Positions 34,835-43,614 of a DNA stretch of 64,000 bases are shown here, piece after piece. The translations under genes were made by a program, and so were the position numbers. The DNA comes from Rhodobacter sp. Lineage in GTDB: Bacteria > Pseudomonadota > Alphaproteobacteria > Rhodobacterales > Rhodobacteraceae. Location of the stretch: contig JACKKG010000002.1 in NCBI GenBank assembly GCA_020637515.1, forward strand, positions 62,001 through 126,000, given 5' to 3'. The notes beneath the pieces were generated by a model. That model worked only from the letters and a program-made list of their open reading frames with translations, searched no databases and was not told where the DNA came from. Each line of letters begins with the position of its first letter. Position 1 is the stretch's first letter.

Positions 34835-34917
34835 CGGGGGGCCAGCCCCCCGCACCCCCCGCCCAAGGGGGCTGTCTGCCCCCTTGGGAAACCCCCGAGG
34901 ATATTTACGGCACAAAG
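34835..34917. repeat. Dispersed double-hairpin repeat, copy 1
   Basis: Directly after the mtaB stop come hairpin 1 (GGGGGGC, CA loop, GCCCCCC; 34836-34851), a C-rich spacer, hairpin 2 (CCCAAGGGGGC, TGTCT loop, GCCCCCTTGGG; 34862-34888) and a tail AAACCCCCGAGGATATTTAC. The same order appears, reversed, at 42031-42114. It probably also terminates transcription of mtaB and of the convergent pseudouridine synthase gene, whose last codons lie within its tail. Confidence 0.75.
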
Positions 34918-35477
34918 AACGCAAGGGGCCGGTCCTGCCAGGCCCCCGGCGCGAGGCCGTCCAGACCATTGTCGCCGACACGGTGCCGCACGAGTCGCAG
35001 GACCGGGTGGCCGACGGCGTTGGCCATGCGGCGGATCTGGCGATTGCGGCCCTCGGTCAGGGTGATGTCGAGCCAGGTTCCGGGCGGGTCGGGCCGCTCG
35101 CGTGGCCACAGCCACGAGGGACGCGCGATGACCGTGACCCGGGCCGGCCGGGTTGGGCCGTCACCCAGCAAGACCCCCGCGCGCAGCCGGTCGAGCGTCG
35201 GCGCCGAGGGGGTGCCCGCGACAAGAACCGCATAGGTCTTTTCTGTGCCGCCCCCGGTCAGTCGGGCCTGCAACGCGCCGTCGTTAGTGAGCAGCAGCAG
35301 CCCCTCGCTGTCGGCGTCGAGCCGCCCCGCGGGCACCAGGCCCGGCAGCGCCAGGAGCCGCGCGAGGCCGGGCCAGTGGGGATCGTCGGTCCACTGGCTG
35401 AGCACGCCGGCCGGCTTGTTGAAGGCGACGAGGCGGGGCTGTTCGGTGGAACGGGCGCGGGGGCGCGGGCGGCTCAT
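34905..35477 (-). CDS. Pseudouridine synthase, RsuA/RluE family
   Basis: Isomerises a uridine in rRNA to pseudouridine. The 190-residue protein has the catalytic motif 'AGRLDADSEGLLLLTNDG' with Asp54, 'EKTYAVLV', and the C-terminal 'LTEGRNRQIRRMANAVGHPVLRLVRHRV'. It lacks an S4 domain and is short, as in RluE (E. coli target U2457 of 23S rRNA). The start at 35477 gives MSRPRPRARS, and the longer frame upstream is noncoding. Confidence 0.88.
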   Translation of the reverse strand: MSRPRPRARSTEQPRLVAFNKPAGVLSQWTDDPHWPGLARLLALPGLVPAGRLDADSEGLLLLTNDGALQARLTGGGTEKTYAVLVAGTPSAPTLDRLRAGVLLGDGPTRPARVTVIARPSWLWPRERPDPPGTWLDITLTEGRNRQIRRMANAVGHPVLRLVRHRVGDNGLDGLAPGAWQDRPLAFFVP

Positions 35478-35551
35478 CAATCGGCACCTTGCGGTGGAGG
35501 GAGGGTCGGGCGGGCCGGATCGGATCGGACATCGCGGCGCGCCGGGTCGCG

Positions 35552-36439
35552 TCACCCGGCGCGAAAATGCGGCAAAAAGGCATCGAGCACGGCGGCGGGC
35601 GCTTCCTCCATCACGAAATGGCCGCTGTCGCAGGGGCTGTCGGTCACCTGCTCGGCCCAGGCGCTCCAGGCTGCGCGGGGGGTGCCGGCGCGGGCCGGAA
35701 AGCCCCCGCGCGCCCACAGGACATGCAGGGGCGCCGACAGGCGGCGGCCAGCCGCGCGGTCGGCTTCGTCATGGTCGCGGTCGGTGGAGGCGCCGGCGCG
35801 GTAATCGGCGCACATGGCCGCCAGATGCGCGGGATCGGCGGCCTGGGCACGGTAGCTGTCCAGCGCCTGCGGATCGAAGCCGGCCAGCGATTTCGCGCGC
35901 GTCCACGAGGTCATCAGCGTCTCGATGAACCAGCCGGGGCGGGCGCCGATCAGCGTTTCGGGCAGCGGCGCAGGCTGGGCCAGGAAGGGCCAGTGCCAGA
36001 TCGCCATGGCAAGACCCGCATCCATCGCCCGCCAGTAATCGGCGGTGGGCAGGATTTCGATCACCCCCAACCGATCCACGCGGCCCGGGTGGTCCAGCGC
36101 CAGGCGATAGGCCACCCGCGCGCCCCGATCGTGGCCGAGGACATGGGCCTTTTCCAACCCGTGGTGGTCCATCAAGGCCACGATGTCGCGCGCCATGCGG
36201 CGTTTGGAATAGACCGTATGCCCGGCGTCGTCAGCCGGCGCGTCCGAGGCGCCATAGCCGCGCAGATCCGGCACGATCACGTCGAAATGCCGCGCGAACC
36301 CCTGCGCGACCGGCCCCCAGGCGCGATGGTTTTGCGGAAAGCCGTGCAACAGGATCAGCGGCACGCCCCGCCCGCCCCGGCGGACGTGTAGCGAGACCTC
36401 GTCCAGATCGACCCGCGCGCTGGAAAACCCCTGGAACAT
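35552..36439 (-). CDS. Alpha/beta hydrolase, fluoroacetate/haloacetate dehalogenase type
   Basis: Predicted to hydrolyse the carbon-halogen bond of haloacetates via an ester intermediate. The 295-residue sequence aligns position by position with fluoroacetate dehalogenases: nucleophile Asp104 in 'GHDRGAR' with carboxylate-binding Arg105 and Arg108, halide pocket His149-Trp150 ('AIWHWPFLAQPAPLPE') and Tyr213 ('CADYRAGA'), and catalytic His274 ('DSGHF'). The triad acid is Glu128 ('VIEILPTADYW') where the characterised enzymes have Asp. The ATG at 36439 overlaps the polA stop (TGATG), an odd partner for a dehalogenase. An epoxide hydrolase-type activity is the alternative. Confidence 0.83.
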   Translation of the reverse strand: MFQGFSSARVDLDEVSLHVRRGGRGVPLILLHGFPQNHRAWGPVAQGFARHFDVIVPDLRGYGASDAPADDAGHTVYSKRRMARDIVALMDHHGLEKAHVLGHDRGARVAYRLALDHPGRVDRLGVIEILPTADYWRAMDAGLAMAIWHWPFLAQPAPLPETLIGARPGWFIETLMTSWTRAKSLAGFDPQALDSYRAQAADPAHLAAMCADYRAGASTDRDHDEADRAAGRRLSAPLHVLWARGGFPARAGTPRAAWSAWAEQVTDSPCDSGHFVMEEAPAAVLDAFLPHFRAG

Positions 36440-39282
36440 CAATGCGCCTGCGCCCAGTTCTGGCCGACGCCCGCGTCCACGATCAGCGGCACGGCGATGT
36501 CCACGGCCGGGGCGGCGGCGCCTTCCATGATCGCCTTGACGCGGGCGATGGTCTCGTCCACGGCGGCGTCCTCGACCTCGAACACCAGTTCGTCGTGGAC
36601 TTGCAGCAGCATCTTGGCCGGCAGATCGCGAATCGCCTGGGGGATGCGGATCATCGCGCGGCGGATGATGTCGGCGGCCGTGCCCTGGATCGGCGCGTTG
36701 ATGGCCCCGCGCCGGGCAAAACCGGCGGCCGGGCCCTTGGCGTTGATCTCGGGCGTGTGGATGCGCCGGCCGAACAGGGTTTCCACGTAGAGATGCTCGC
36801 GCGCGAAGGCGATGGTGGCGTCCATATAGTCCCGGATGCCCGGGAAACGCTGGAAATACGTGTCGATGAAGTCCTGCGCCTCGGCCCGGGGGATGCGCAG
36901 GTTGCGCGCCAGGCCAAAGCCCGAGATGCCGTAGATCACGCCGAAGTTGATCGCCTTGGCGCGGCGGCGGATCTCGGGCGTCATCTCGTCTAGCGGCACA
37001 TTGAACATCTGGCTGGCGGTCATCGCGTGAATGTCCAACCCGTCATGGAACGCCTGTTTCAGCGCCGGGATGTCGGCGGTGTGGGCCAGGATGCGCAGCT
37101 CGATCTGGCTGTAGTCCAGGCTGACCAGTTTCATCCCCGGCCCGGCGACAAAGGCCTCGCGAATGCGGCGGCCTTCCTCGGTGCGGACGGGGATGTTTTG
37201 CAGGTTGGGATCGGTCGAGGCCAGCCGCCCGGTGTTCGCCCCGGTCTGCGCATACGAGGTGTGCACACGCCCGGTTTCCGGGTTGATGTGATTTTGCAGC
37301 GCATCGGTATAGGTCGATTTCAGTTTCGACAGCTGCCGCCAGTCCAGCACCTTTCCGGGCAGTTCGTGTTCGGTTGCCAGGTCTTCCAGAATGTCGGCGC
37401 CGGTCGAATAGGCGCCGTTGCGGCCCTTTTGCCCGCCGGGCAGGCCCAGCTTGTCGAACAGCACCTCGCCCAGTTGCTTGGGCGAGCCGACATTGAAGGG
37501 CGCGCCGGCCATCTCGTGGATCTCGGCCTCGAGCCCGGCCATCGACTGGGCAAAGGCGTTGGACATGCGGCTCAGGGTATCGCGATCGACGGTGATGCCG
37601 TGCATCTCCATTTCGGCCAGGACGGGAACCAGCGGTCGTTCGAGCGTTTCGTAGACCGTCGTGACCTGGGCGACGTGCAGGCGCGGGCGCAGGGTCTGCC
37701 ACAGGCGCAGCGTGATATCGGCATCCTCGGCGGCGTATTTCGTCGCCTCGTCGATCCCGACCTTGTCAAAGGTGCGCTGGGACTTGCCCGATCCGAGCAG
37801 AGGTTTGATCGGGATCGGCACATGGTTCAGATAGGTTTCCGACAGCACGTCCATGCCGTGATTGTGCAGGCCGGAAAACAGCGCGTAGCTCATCAGCATG
37901 GTGTCGTCGAAGGGCGCGACGGCGATCCCCCGGCGGGCAAGGATCTTGGCGTCATACTTGATGTTCTGCCCGATCTTCAGGATGGCGGGATCCTCGAGCA
38001 CGGGTTTCAGCGCGGCCAGCGCGGCCTCGGGGTCGATCTGGCCGGGCAGGCGCGTGGCCGAACCAAAGAGGTCATCGGCGCCCTCGGTGTGCGTGAGCGG
38101 GATGTAGCAGGCCTCGCCGGGCGCCAGCGCCAGCGAGACGCCGACCAGCTCGGCGCGCATTTCATCGAGCGAGGTGGTCTCGGTGTCCACCGCGACATAA
38201 CCCTGCTCGCGGATGCGCGCGACCCAGTCGTTCAGCGTATCGAGATCGCGCACGCACACATAGGCATCGGCGTCGAACGCCTGCGCGGGCGGGGTCGGAA
38301 CCGGGGTGGTGGCGCCGGACAGGGCGGACGCGTCCTGCGCAGACGGGTCCGCGGGTTTCGATCCGGGGGCCTCGGACACCGCCGGCGGGGCCACGCCCAG
38401 CTTGTCGGCGATGCGCCGCGTCAGGGTGCGGAATTCCATCCGGCCAAGGAAATCCAGCAAGGTCGCGGGATCGGGGGCGGTCACCGCCAGCGTATCCAGC
38501 CCGACCGCGACCGGCGTGTCGCGCTTGAGCGTGACCAGTTCGCGCGAGATGCGGATCTGGTCGGCCTTTTCCAGCAGCGTCTCGCGCCGCTTGGGTTGCT
38601 TGATCTCGGCGGCGCGCGACAGCAGCGTGTCCAGATCGCCGAATTCGTTGATGAGCAGGGCCGCGGTCTTCAGACCGATCCCGGGCGCGCCGGGCACGTT
38701 GTCGGTGGGATCGCCAGCCAGCGACTGCACGTCCACCACCCGTTCCGGGCCGACACCGAACTTTTCGAACACCTCGGCCGGGCCGATGGTCTTGTTTTTC
38801 ATCGGATCGAACATGTCGATGCCGGGCCCGACCAGTTGCATCAGATCCTTGTCCGAGGAAATGATGGTGCACGAGCCCCCCGCCTCGGCGGCCTGCCGCG
38901 CAAGCGTGGCGATGATGTCGTCGGCCTCGAATCCCTCCATCTCGATGCAGGCGATGTTGAAGGCGCGCGTGGCCTCGCGGGTAAAGGGGAACTGCGGGCG
39001 CAGGTCCTCGGGCAGGTCCGGGCGGTTGGCCTTGTATTCGGGGTAGATCTCGTTGCGGAAGGTGCGCGAGGACGCATCGAAGATCACCGCGATGTGGGTG
39101 GCGCGGGCCTTGTTGGCCGACCCGTTGGCAACCTCGTTCCAGATCAGGTTGCAAAAGCCCGCGACGGCGCCCACCGGCAGGCCGTCGGATTTGCGGGTGA
39201 GTGGCGGCAGGGCGTGATAGGCGCGAAAGATATAGGCCGATCCGTCGATCAGATGCAGGTGAGAATCCTTGCCGAATGCCAT
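36439..39282 (-). CDS. polA: DNA polymerase I (5' nuclease, 3'-5' exonuclease, polymerase)
   Basis: 947-residue repair and replication polymerase with three intact domains. Residues 1-~290 form the 5' nuclease ('LHLIDGSAYIFRAYHALPPL', 'EADDIIATLA', 'GDPTDNVPGAPGIG'). About 320-520 form the proofreading exonuclease, with 'VAVDTETTSLDEM' and 'AAEDADITLRLW'. About 540-947 form the polymerase, with motif A 'LVSLDYSQIELRILAH', motif B 'RRRAKAINFGVIYGISGFGLA' less the final residue, and motif C 'LQVHDELVFEVE'. The DTETT carboxylates suggest active proofreading. Start 39282 follows GGAGG. It is coupled to the dehalogenase-like gene downstream. Confidence 0.97.
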   Translation of the reverse strand: MAFGKDSHLHLIDGSAYIFRAYHALPPLTRKSDGLPVGAVAGFCNLIWNEVANGSANKARATHIAVIFDASSRTFRNEIYPEYKANRPDLPEDLRPQFPFTREATRAFNIACIEMEGFEADDIIATLARQAAEAGGSCTIISSDKDLMQLVGPGIDMFDPMKNKTIGPAEVFEKFGVGPERVVDVQSLAGDPTDNVPGAPGIGLKTAALLINEFGDLDTLLSRAAEIKQPKRRETLLEKADQIRISRELVTLKRDTPVAVGLDTLAVTAPDPATLLDFLGRMEFRTLTRRIADKLGVAPPAVSEAPGSKPADPSAQDASALSGATTPVPTPPAQAFDADAYVCVRDLDTLNDWVARIREQGYVAVDTETTSLDEMRAELVGVSLALAPGEACYIPLTHTEGADDLFGSATRLPGQIDPEAALAALKPVLEDPAILKIGQNIKYDAKILARRGIAVAPFDDTMLMSYALFSGLHNHGMDVLSETYLNHVPIPIKPLLGSGKSQRTFDKVGIDEATKYAAEDADITLRLWQTLRPRLHVAQVTTVYETLERPLVPVLAEMEMHGITVDRDTLSRMSNAFAQSMAGLEAEIHEMAGAPFNVGSPKQLGEVLFDKLGLPGGQKGRNGAYSTGADILEDLATEHELPGKVLDWRQLSKLKSTYTDALQNHINPETGRVHTSYAQTGANTGRLASTDPNLQNIPVRTEEGRRIREAFVAGPGMKLVSLDYSQIELRILAHTADIPALKQAFHDGLDIHAMTASQMFNVPLDEMTPEIRRRAKAINFGVIYGISGFGLARNLRIPRAEAQDFIDTYFQRFPGIRDYMDATIAFAREHLYVETLFGRRIHTPEINAKGPAAGFARRGAINAPIQGTAADIIRRAMIRIPQAIRDLPAKMLLQVHDELVFEVEDAAVDETIARVKAIMEGAAAPAVDIAVPLIVDAGVGQNWAQAH

Positions 39283-39609
39283 GCTGCCGCCTCCGTTCGC
39301 GCCCCGTTCCTTGCCCGACCTTGGTAGCCGCCCCGGGCCGGGCCGTCCAGCCGAACCCGGTGCGCCGGGGGCCGGACGCTTTCGACCGTCCTGCCCTGGC
39401 ACGCGCCCCAGGTTGATCTTTGCCGGCGGCCTTGCCATATAGGGGGCGTCTTCCGGTCGGCCTGTGATGGCCATGTGGGTCCCCGTGACCCGGCGCGTTC
39501 GGCGCATTCCCCCCGGAAGCAGTCCCGCCCGGGCTTTGCCTGACCTGCTCCCGCCAAGCGCCGGGACGGGCCGGTTTTCGGCTTTGGGCCCAGACGTGAA
39601 GGAGATGAC
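39283..39609. other. Intergenic region upstream of polA and the 41-aa gene
   Basis: 327 bp between divergent starts, with no supportable gene. It must contain both promoters. A TTGATC at 39413 followed 19 bp later by TATAGG (39438) is a possible but weak plus-strand promoter. Confidence 0.4.
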
Positions 39610-39735
39610 ATGTCGAACGATCTGAGCAACGACGAACTGCTTGAGCGCATCGAGGAATTGAGCAAGGCGGGCATGACGCAAGCCGCCAGGGCGCTGCAAC
39701 GCGAACTGGCCTACCGCGCGAAACGGACCGCCTGA
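39610..39735 (+). CDS. Small 41-residue helical protein
   Basis: Tiny gene encoding MSNDLSNDELLERIEELSKA and a basic helical end (to AYRAKRTA). The whole chain looks like one or two amphipathic helices. It has its own AAGGAG ribosome site 39598-39603 and an excellent terminator 22 bp after the stop. These signals argue that it is a real gene. Function is unknown. Confidence 0.72.
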   Translation: MSNDLSNDELLERIEELSKAGMTQAARALQRELAYRAKRTA

Positions 39736-39756
39736 GACGGCGCCGCGCAATGCAAG

Positions 39757-39782
39757 AAGGGCGGGGTTGATCCCCGCCCTTT
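39757..39782. terminator. Terminator between the 41-aa gene and pirin
   Basis: A 10-bp perfect stem (AAGGGCGGGG against CCCCGCCCTT) with a TTGAT loop, flanked by short A/T runs. It can serve both convergent genes. Confidence 0.8.
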
Positions 39783-39809
39783 CCGTCAGAACTGCCGCCA
39801 GCCGCCCGG

Positions 39810-40712
39810 TCAGCGGATGAAGGTGCCGTTGTTCAACTCCTGAAACGCCCGGCGCAATTCCTCGCGGGTGTTCATGACGATCGGCCCGTGCCAGGCGACC
39901 GGCTCCTGGATCGGCTGGCCGGACACCAGCAGGAAGCGCACCCCCTCGGGCCCGGCCGTCACCACGATCTCGTCGCCGGTGCCGAAGCGCACCAGCGTGC
40001 GGTTGCCGCTGAGGTCGCGGATCGCCAGCTCCTGCCCCGCGAATTCCTTTTCCACCCGCACCCCTTGCGGGCCAGACGCATCCCGGAACGTGCCCGCACC
40101 CGCAAAGATATAGGCAAAGGTGTTCGCATGGGTATCGACCGGCAGCACCTTGCGGGTGTTCGGCGGCACCGACACGTCCAGATAGAGCGGGTCGGCCGCG
40201 ATACCGTCCACCGGCCCCCGCCGGCCCCAGAACCGGCCGGTGATGATGCGCACCGCCGTGCCGTCGTCATCGACCACCGTCTCGATGTCGCCGGCCTGCA
40301 CGTCCTGATACCGCGGCGCGGTCATTTTCAGGTCGCGTGGCAGATTGGCCCACAGCTGGAACCCGTGCATCTGCCCCCGCGCGTTGCCCAGCGGCATCTC
40401 CTGATGCAGGATGCCCGAGCCCGCCGTCATCCACTGCACGGACCCGGGCCCCAAGCGCCCCTTGTTGCCCAGCGAATCGCTGTGCTCGACCGAGCCTTCC
40501 AGCACATAGGTGATCGTCTCGATCCCGCGGTGCGGGTGCCAGGGAAACCCCTTGCGATACAGCGCCGGATCGTCGTTGCGGAAATCGTCGAGCAGCAGGA
40601 ACGGATCGGCCTCGGCCGGGTCGCCAAAGCCGAAGACACGGTGCAGGTGCACCCCTGCCCCTTCCAGCGTCGGTTGCGCCAGACGGGTCGCGGTCACGGG
40701 TCGGAACGTCAT
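39810..40712 (-). CDS. Pirin-family protein (bicupin)
   Basis: 300-residue double-cupin protein. The N-terminal cupin keeps the metal ligands in 'PWHPHRGIETITYVLEGSVEHSDS' (split His-x-His and later His) and 'TAGSGILHQEMP' (His and Glu). Some pirins are quercetin dioxygenases or redox-sensing co-regulators; which applies here is unknown. The start MTFRPVTATRL at 40712 is the first sensible ATG. Confidence 0.88.
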   Translation of the reverse strand: MTFRPVTATRLAQPTLEGAGVHLHRVFGFGDPAEADPFLLLDDFRNDDPALYRKGFPWHPHRGIETITYVLEGSVEHSDSLGNKGRLGPGSVQWMTAGSGILHQEMPLGNARGQMHGFQLWANLPRDLKMTAPRYQDVQAGDIETVVDDDGTAVRIITGRFWGRRGPVDGIAADPLYLDVSVPPNTRKVLPVDTHANTFAYIFAGAGTFRDASGPQGVRVEKEFAGQELAIRDLSGNRTLVRFGTGDEIVVTAGPEGVRFLLVSGQPIQEPVAWHGPIVMNTREELRRAFQELNNGTFIR

Positions 40713-40804
40713 GAGAGCCTCCTGTGGTTCAGGTTGCCCCCGATATGGCGTGCGCCCGGCCCCTGTTCCAGCCCGCCGGCTGCGCGCCGGCGCACAGGTC
40801 CTGT

Positions 40805-40999
40805 TCAGTGCGCGTCGCCGGCCCCCTCGGCCAGGGTATAGCGCGCGTCGCAATAGGGGCAGTCGATGAAGCCGGTCTCGTGCGGGATCGTCAGCCACAC
40901 GCGCGGATGGCCCAGCGCGCCCTCGCCGCCATCGCACGAAAAGCGGCGGGCGTTGACGACATGGGTGGCGGGGGCGTCGTGCGCGGGGCTGGCTGACAT
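40805..40999 (-). CDS. Zinc-finger domain protein, NDUFS6-like
   Basis: 64-residue protein starting MSASPAHDAPATHVVNARRF. It shows 'RFSCDGGEGALGHPRVWLTI' with Cys and His ligands and 'GFIDCPYCDARYTL' with the CxxC pair. This is the zinc-binding domain of the NDUFS6 accessory subunit of respiratory complex I (13 kDa subunit), present in alphaproteobacteria. It is 64 residues long, typical for the bacterial form, and lies apart from the nuo operon. Confidence 0.85.
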   Translation of the reverse strand: MSASPAHDAPATHVVNARRFSCDGGEGALGHPRVWLTIPHETGFIDCPYCDARYTLAEGAGDAH

Positions 41000-41079
41000 C
41001 GGGGCTTCCTTGTCTCGGCGGTCGGAACGGCCTATGCGTGATGGGCCCCGACAATACCCCGTTTCCCGGCAGGAGCAAG

Positions 41080-42030
41080 ATGACCGAACACGCAATCCAG
41101 ATCGAAGGCCTGCGCAAGGTCTACGCCGCCAGCGGAAAATCCGCCACCAAGGAGGCCCTGGCCGGCATCGACCTGACGATCCCCCAGGGTTCCGTCTTTG
41201 GCCTCCTGGGCCCCAATGGCGCAGGCAAATCGACGCTGATCAACATCCTGGCGGGCCTGGTGCGAAAGACCGAGGGGCGCGTGCGCATCTGGGGGTTCGA
41301 CCAGGATCAGAACCCGCGCCAGTCGCGCGCCGCGATCGGCGTGATGCCGCAGGAACTGAACGTGGACCCGTTCTTTTCCCCGCGCGAGGCGCTCGAGGTG
41401 CAGGCCGGCCTCTACGGCGTGCCGGCCCGCCAGCGCCGCACCGACGAGATCCTGGGCCTGATCGGCCTGACGGACAAGGCCGACGCCTATGCCCGCACCC
41501 TGTCAGGCGGGATGCGCCGACGGCTGCTGCTGGGCAAGGCGCTGGTCCACGCGCCGCAGGTGCTGGTGCTCGACGAACCCACGGCCGGCGTCGATATCGA
41601 ACTGCGCCAGATGCTGTGGGCCAATGTGCGGATGCTGAACCGCCAGGGCATGACCATCATCCTGACCACCCACTACCTCGAAGAGGCGCAGCAGATGTGC
41701 GACGAAATCGCCATCATCGACAAGGGCCGCCTGATCGTGCGCGACACCACCCAGGCGATCGTCGGGCGCATCGACGCCAAGACGCTGCTGGTGCGCACGA
41801 CCGCCCCGGTCGGCCCGCTGACCCTGCCCGCGGGCGTCACGCGCGAGGATCGCGCCGATGGCTGGCTGGCCCTGTCCTACCCGCAAAGCCGGGTCAACGC
41901 GGGCGCGGTCCTGCACGCGCTTGGCGATGCCGGGGCCGAGATCCGCGATCTGTCCACCGCCGAACCCGACCTCGAGGATGCCTTCCTCGCCCTCACCCGC
42001 CAGGCCCGCGCCGAAGACCCCGCGCGCTGA
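41080..42030 (+). CDS. ABC transporter ATP-binding protein (ABC-2/drug exporter type)
   Basis: 316-residue ATPase with Walker A 'GPNGAGKST' (44-52), Q-loop 'MPQELNVDPFFSPREAL', signature 'LSGGMRRRL', Walker B 'VLVLDEPTAGVD' and H-loop 'TTHYLEEA'. A C-terminal ~90-residue extension resembles that of CcmA/DrrA/NatA-like exporters. It usually works with an ABC-2 permease encoded next to it, but here the next sequence is a repeat and then lpd on the other strand, so the partner must lie elsewhere. Start 41080 follows AGGAG. Confidence 0.88.
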   Translation: MTEHAIQIEGLRKVYAASGKSATKEALAGIDLTIPQGSVFGLLGPNGAGKSTLINILAGLVRKTEGRVRIWGFDQDQNPRQSRAAIGVMPQELNVDPFFSPREALEVQAGLYGVPARQRRTDEILGLIGLTDKADAYARTLSGGMRRRLLLGKALVHAPQVLVLDEPTAGVDIELRQMLWANVRMLNRQGMTIILTTHYLEEAQQMCDEIAIIDKGRLIVRDTTQAIVGRIDAKTLLVRTTAPVGPLTLPAGVTREDRADGWLALSYPQSRVNAGAVLHALGDAGAEIRDLSTAEPDLEDAFLALTRQARAEDPAR

Positions 42031-42114
42031 TCATCTTGTCCGAAATACGCACGGGGATTTTCAAGGGGGGCGTGCCCCCCTTGAAGCGGGGGGGGCGGGG
42101 GGCGGCCGCCCCCC
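42031..42114. repeat. Dispersed double-hairpin repeat, copy 2 (reverse orientation)
   Basis: Right after the ABC ATPase stop, the elements seen at 34835-34917 recur in reverse order. First comes the GTCCGAAATACGCACGGGGAT tail (split here; tail at 42038-42058), then hairpin TTCAAGGGGGGC/GCCCCCCTTGAA (42060-42085), then an 18-bp palindrome GGGGGGCGGCCGCCCCCC (42097-42114). It ends 28 bp before the lpd stop and probably terminates both convergent genes. Confidence 0.75.
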
Positions 42115-42142
42115 GAACGCCCGTCCAGCCCCTGGCGCCCGC

Positions 42143-43531
42143 TCAGGCGTGAATCGCGCCGTCGCCGCAGGCCAGCGCCGCCTCGCGCACCGCCTCCGAA
42201 TAGGTCGGATGCGCGTGACAGGTCAGCGCCAAGTCCTGGGCCGCCGCCCCGAATTCCATCGCAACGCACACCTCGTGGATCAGATCGCCCGCGCCAGGCC
42301 CGACGATATGGCAGCCCAGGATGCGGTCGGTCGTCTTGTCGGCCAGCAGCTTCACGAACCCGTCCGCCTGGAACACCGCCTTGGCGCGCGCGTTGCCCAT
42401 GAAGGGGAACTTGCCGACCTTGTAGGCCACGCCCGCCTCTTTCAGCTGTTCCTCGGTCTTGCCGACCGAGGCGACCTCGGGCGTGGTGTAGATCACGCCG
42501 GGGATGACGTCGTAATTGACGTGCCCGTGCTTGCCGGCGATGACCTCGGCCACGGCCATGCCCTCGTCTTCGGCCTTGTGGGCCAGCATCGGGCCCGTCA
42601 CCGCGTCCCCGATCGCGTAGATCCCCTTGACCGAGGTCGCCCAATGGGCGTCGGTCCTGATCTGGCCGCGCGGCAGCATCTCGACCCCCAGGGCCTCCAG
42701 CCCCAACCCGTCGGTGAACGGCTTGCGGCCGGTGGCGACCAGCACCACCTCGGCTTCGATCTCGTGCGCGCTGTCGTCCTTGCGCAGCGCATAGCCCAGC
42801 GTGACGCCCTTCTTCGTGCGTTCGGCTTTTTGCACGGCGGCGCCCAGGATGAAGTTCAGCCCCTGCTTCTTCAGGATCCGCTGCAACAGCTTGGCGACTT
42901 CGCCGTCCATGCCGGGGGTGATCGCATCGAGGTATTCGACCACCGTCACCTCGGTTCCGAGCCGCGCATAGACCGAGCCCATCTCCAGCCCGATCACGCC
43001 CGCGCCGATGACCACCATCGATTTGGGGATCTTCGGCAGGCTCAGCGCCCCGGTCGAGGTGACGATCGCCTCTTCGTCAACGGTGACGCCGGGCAGCGAG
43101 GTCGGAACCGAGCCCGAGGCGATGACAATGGCCCGCGCGCCGTGCACCTCGTCGCCGACCTTGACCTGACCCGCCTGCGGGATCGAGGCCCAGCCCTTGA
43201 GCCAGGTCACCTTGTTCTTCTTGAACAGGAACTCGATGCCCTTGGTGTTGCCGTTGACCACGTCCTGCTTGTAGCCCTTCATCCGGTCCCAATCGACCTT
43301 GGGCTTGGCGCCCATCAGGCCCATGGTCTCGAAATTCTCGTGCACCTCGTGCAGCTGATGCGTCGCGTTGAGCAGCGCCTTCGAGGGGATGCAGCCCACG
43401 TTCAGGCAGGTGCCGCCCAGCGTCTCGCGCCCTTCGACGCAGGCCACCTTCAGGCCCAGTTGCGCGGCGCGGATGGCGCAGACATAGCCGCCGGGTCCGG
43501 CGCCGATGACGATGAGGTCGAAGTCAGCCAT
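42143..43531 (-). CDS. lpdA: Dihydrolipoyl dehydrogenase (E3)
   Basis: FAD enzyme regenerating the lipoyl group of 2-oxo acid dehydrogenases with NAD+. The 462-residue protein has the FAD motif 'IVIGAGPGGYVCAIRAAQLG', the redox disulfide 'GGTCLNVGCIPSK', the NAD motif 'VVIGAGVIGLEMGSVYARLG' and the C-terminal His-Glu pair in 'CHAHPTYSEAV'. It is the last gene of the TCA operon and would be E3 for the odh complex encoded upstream. Confidence 0.96.
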   Translation of the reverse strand: MADFDLIVIGAGPGGYVCAIRAAQLGLKVACVEGRETLGGTCLNVGCIPSKALLNATHQLHEVHENFETMGLMGAKPKVDWDRMKGYKQDVVNGNTKGIEFLFKKNKVTWLKGWASIPQAGQVKVGDEVHGARAIVIASGSVPTSLPGVTVDEEAIVTSTGALSLPKIPKSMVVIGAGVIGLEMGSVYARLGTEVTVVEYLDAITPGMDGEVAKLLQRILKKQGLNFILGAAVQKAERTKKGVTLGYALRKDDSAHEIEAEVVLVATGRKPFTDGLGLEALGVEMLPRGQIRTDAHWATSVKGIYAIGDAVTGPMLAHKAEDEGMAVAEVIAGKHGHVNYDVIPGVIYTTPEVASVGKTEEQLKEAGVAYKVGKFPFMGNARAKAVFQADGFVKLLADKTTDRILGCHIVGPGAGDLIHEVCVAMEFGAAAQDLALTCHAHPTYSEAVREAALACGDGAIHA

Positions 43532-43614
43532 GGGGGTCTCCTTTCAGGGTCGGGGTCGGGGCGGCCGCGTCGCGGATGTCGCGCCCCGGGCACCCCGGAC
43601 AGGCGTTTGCACGA

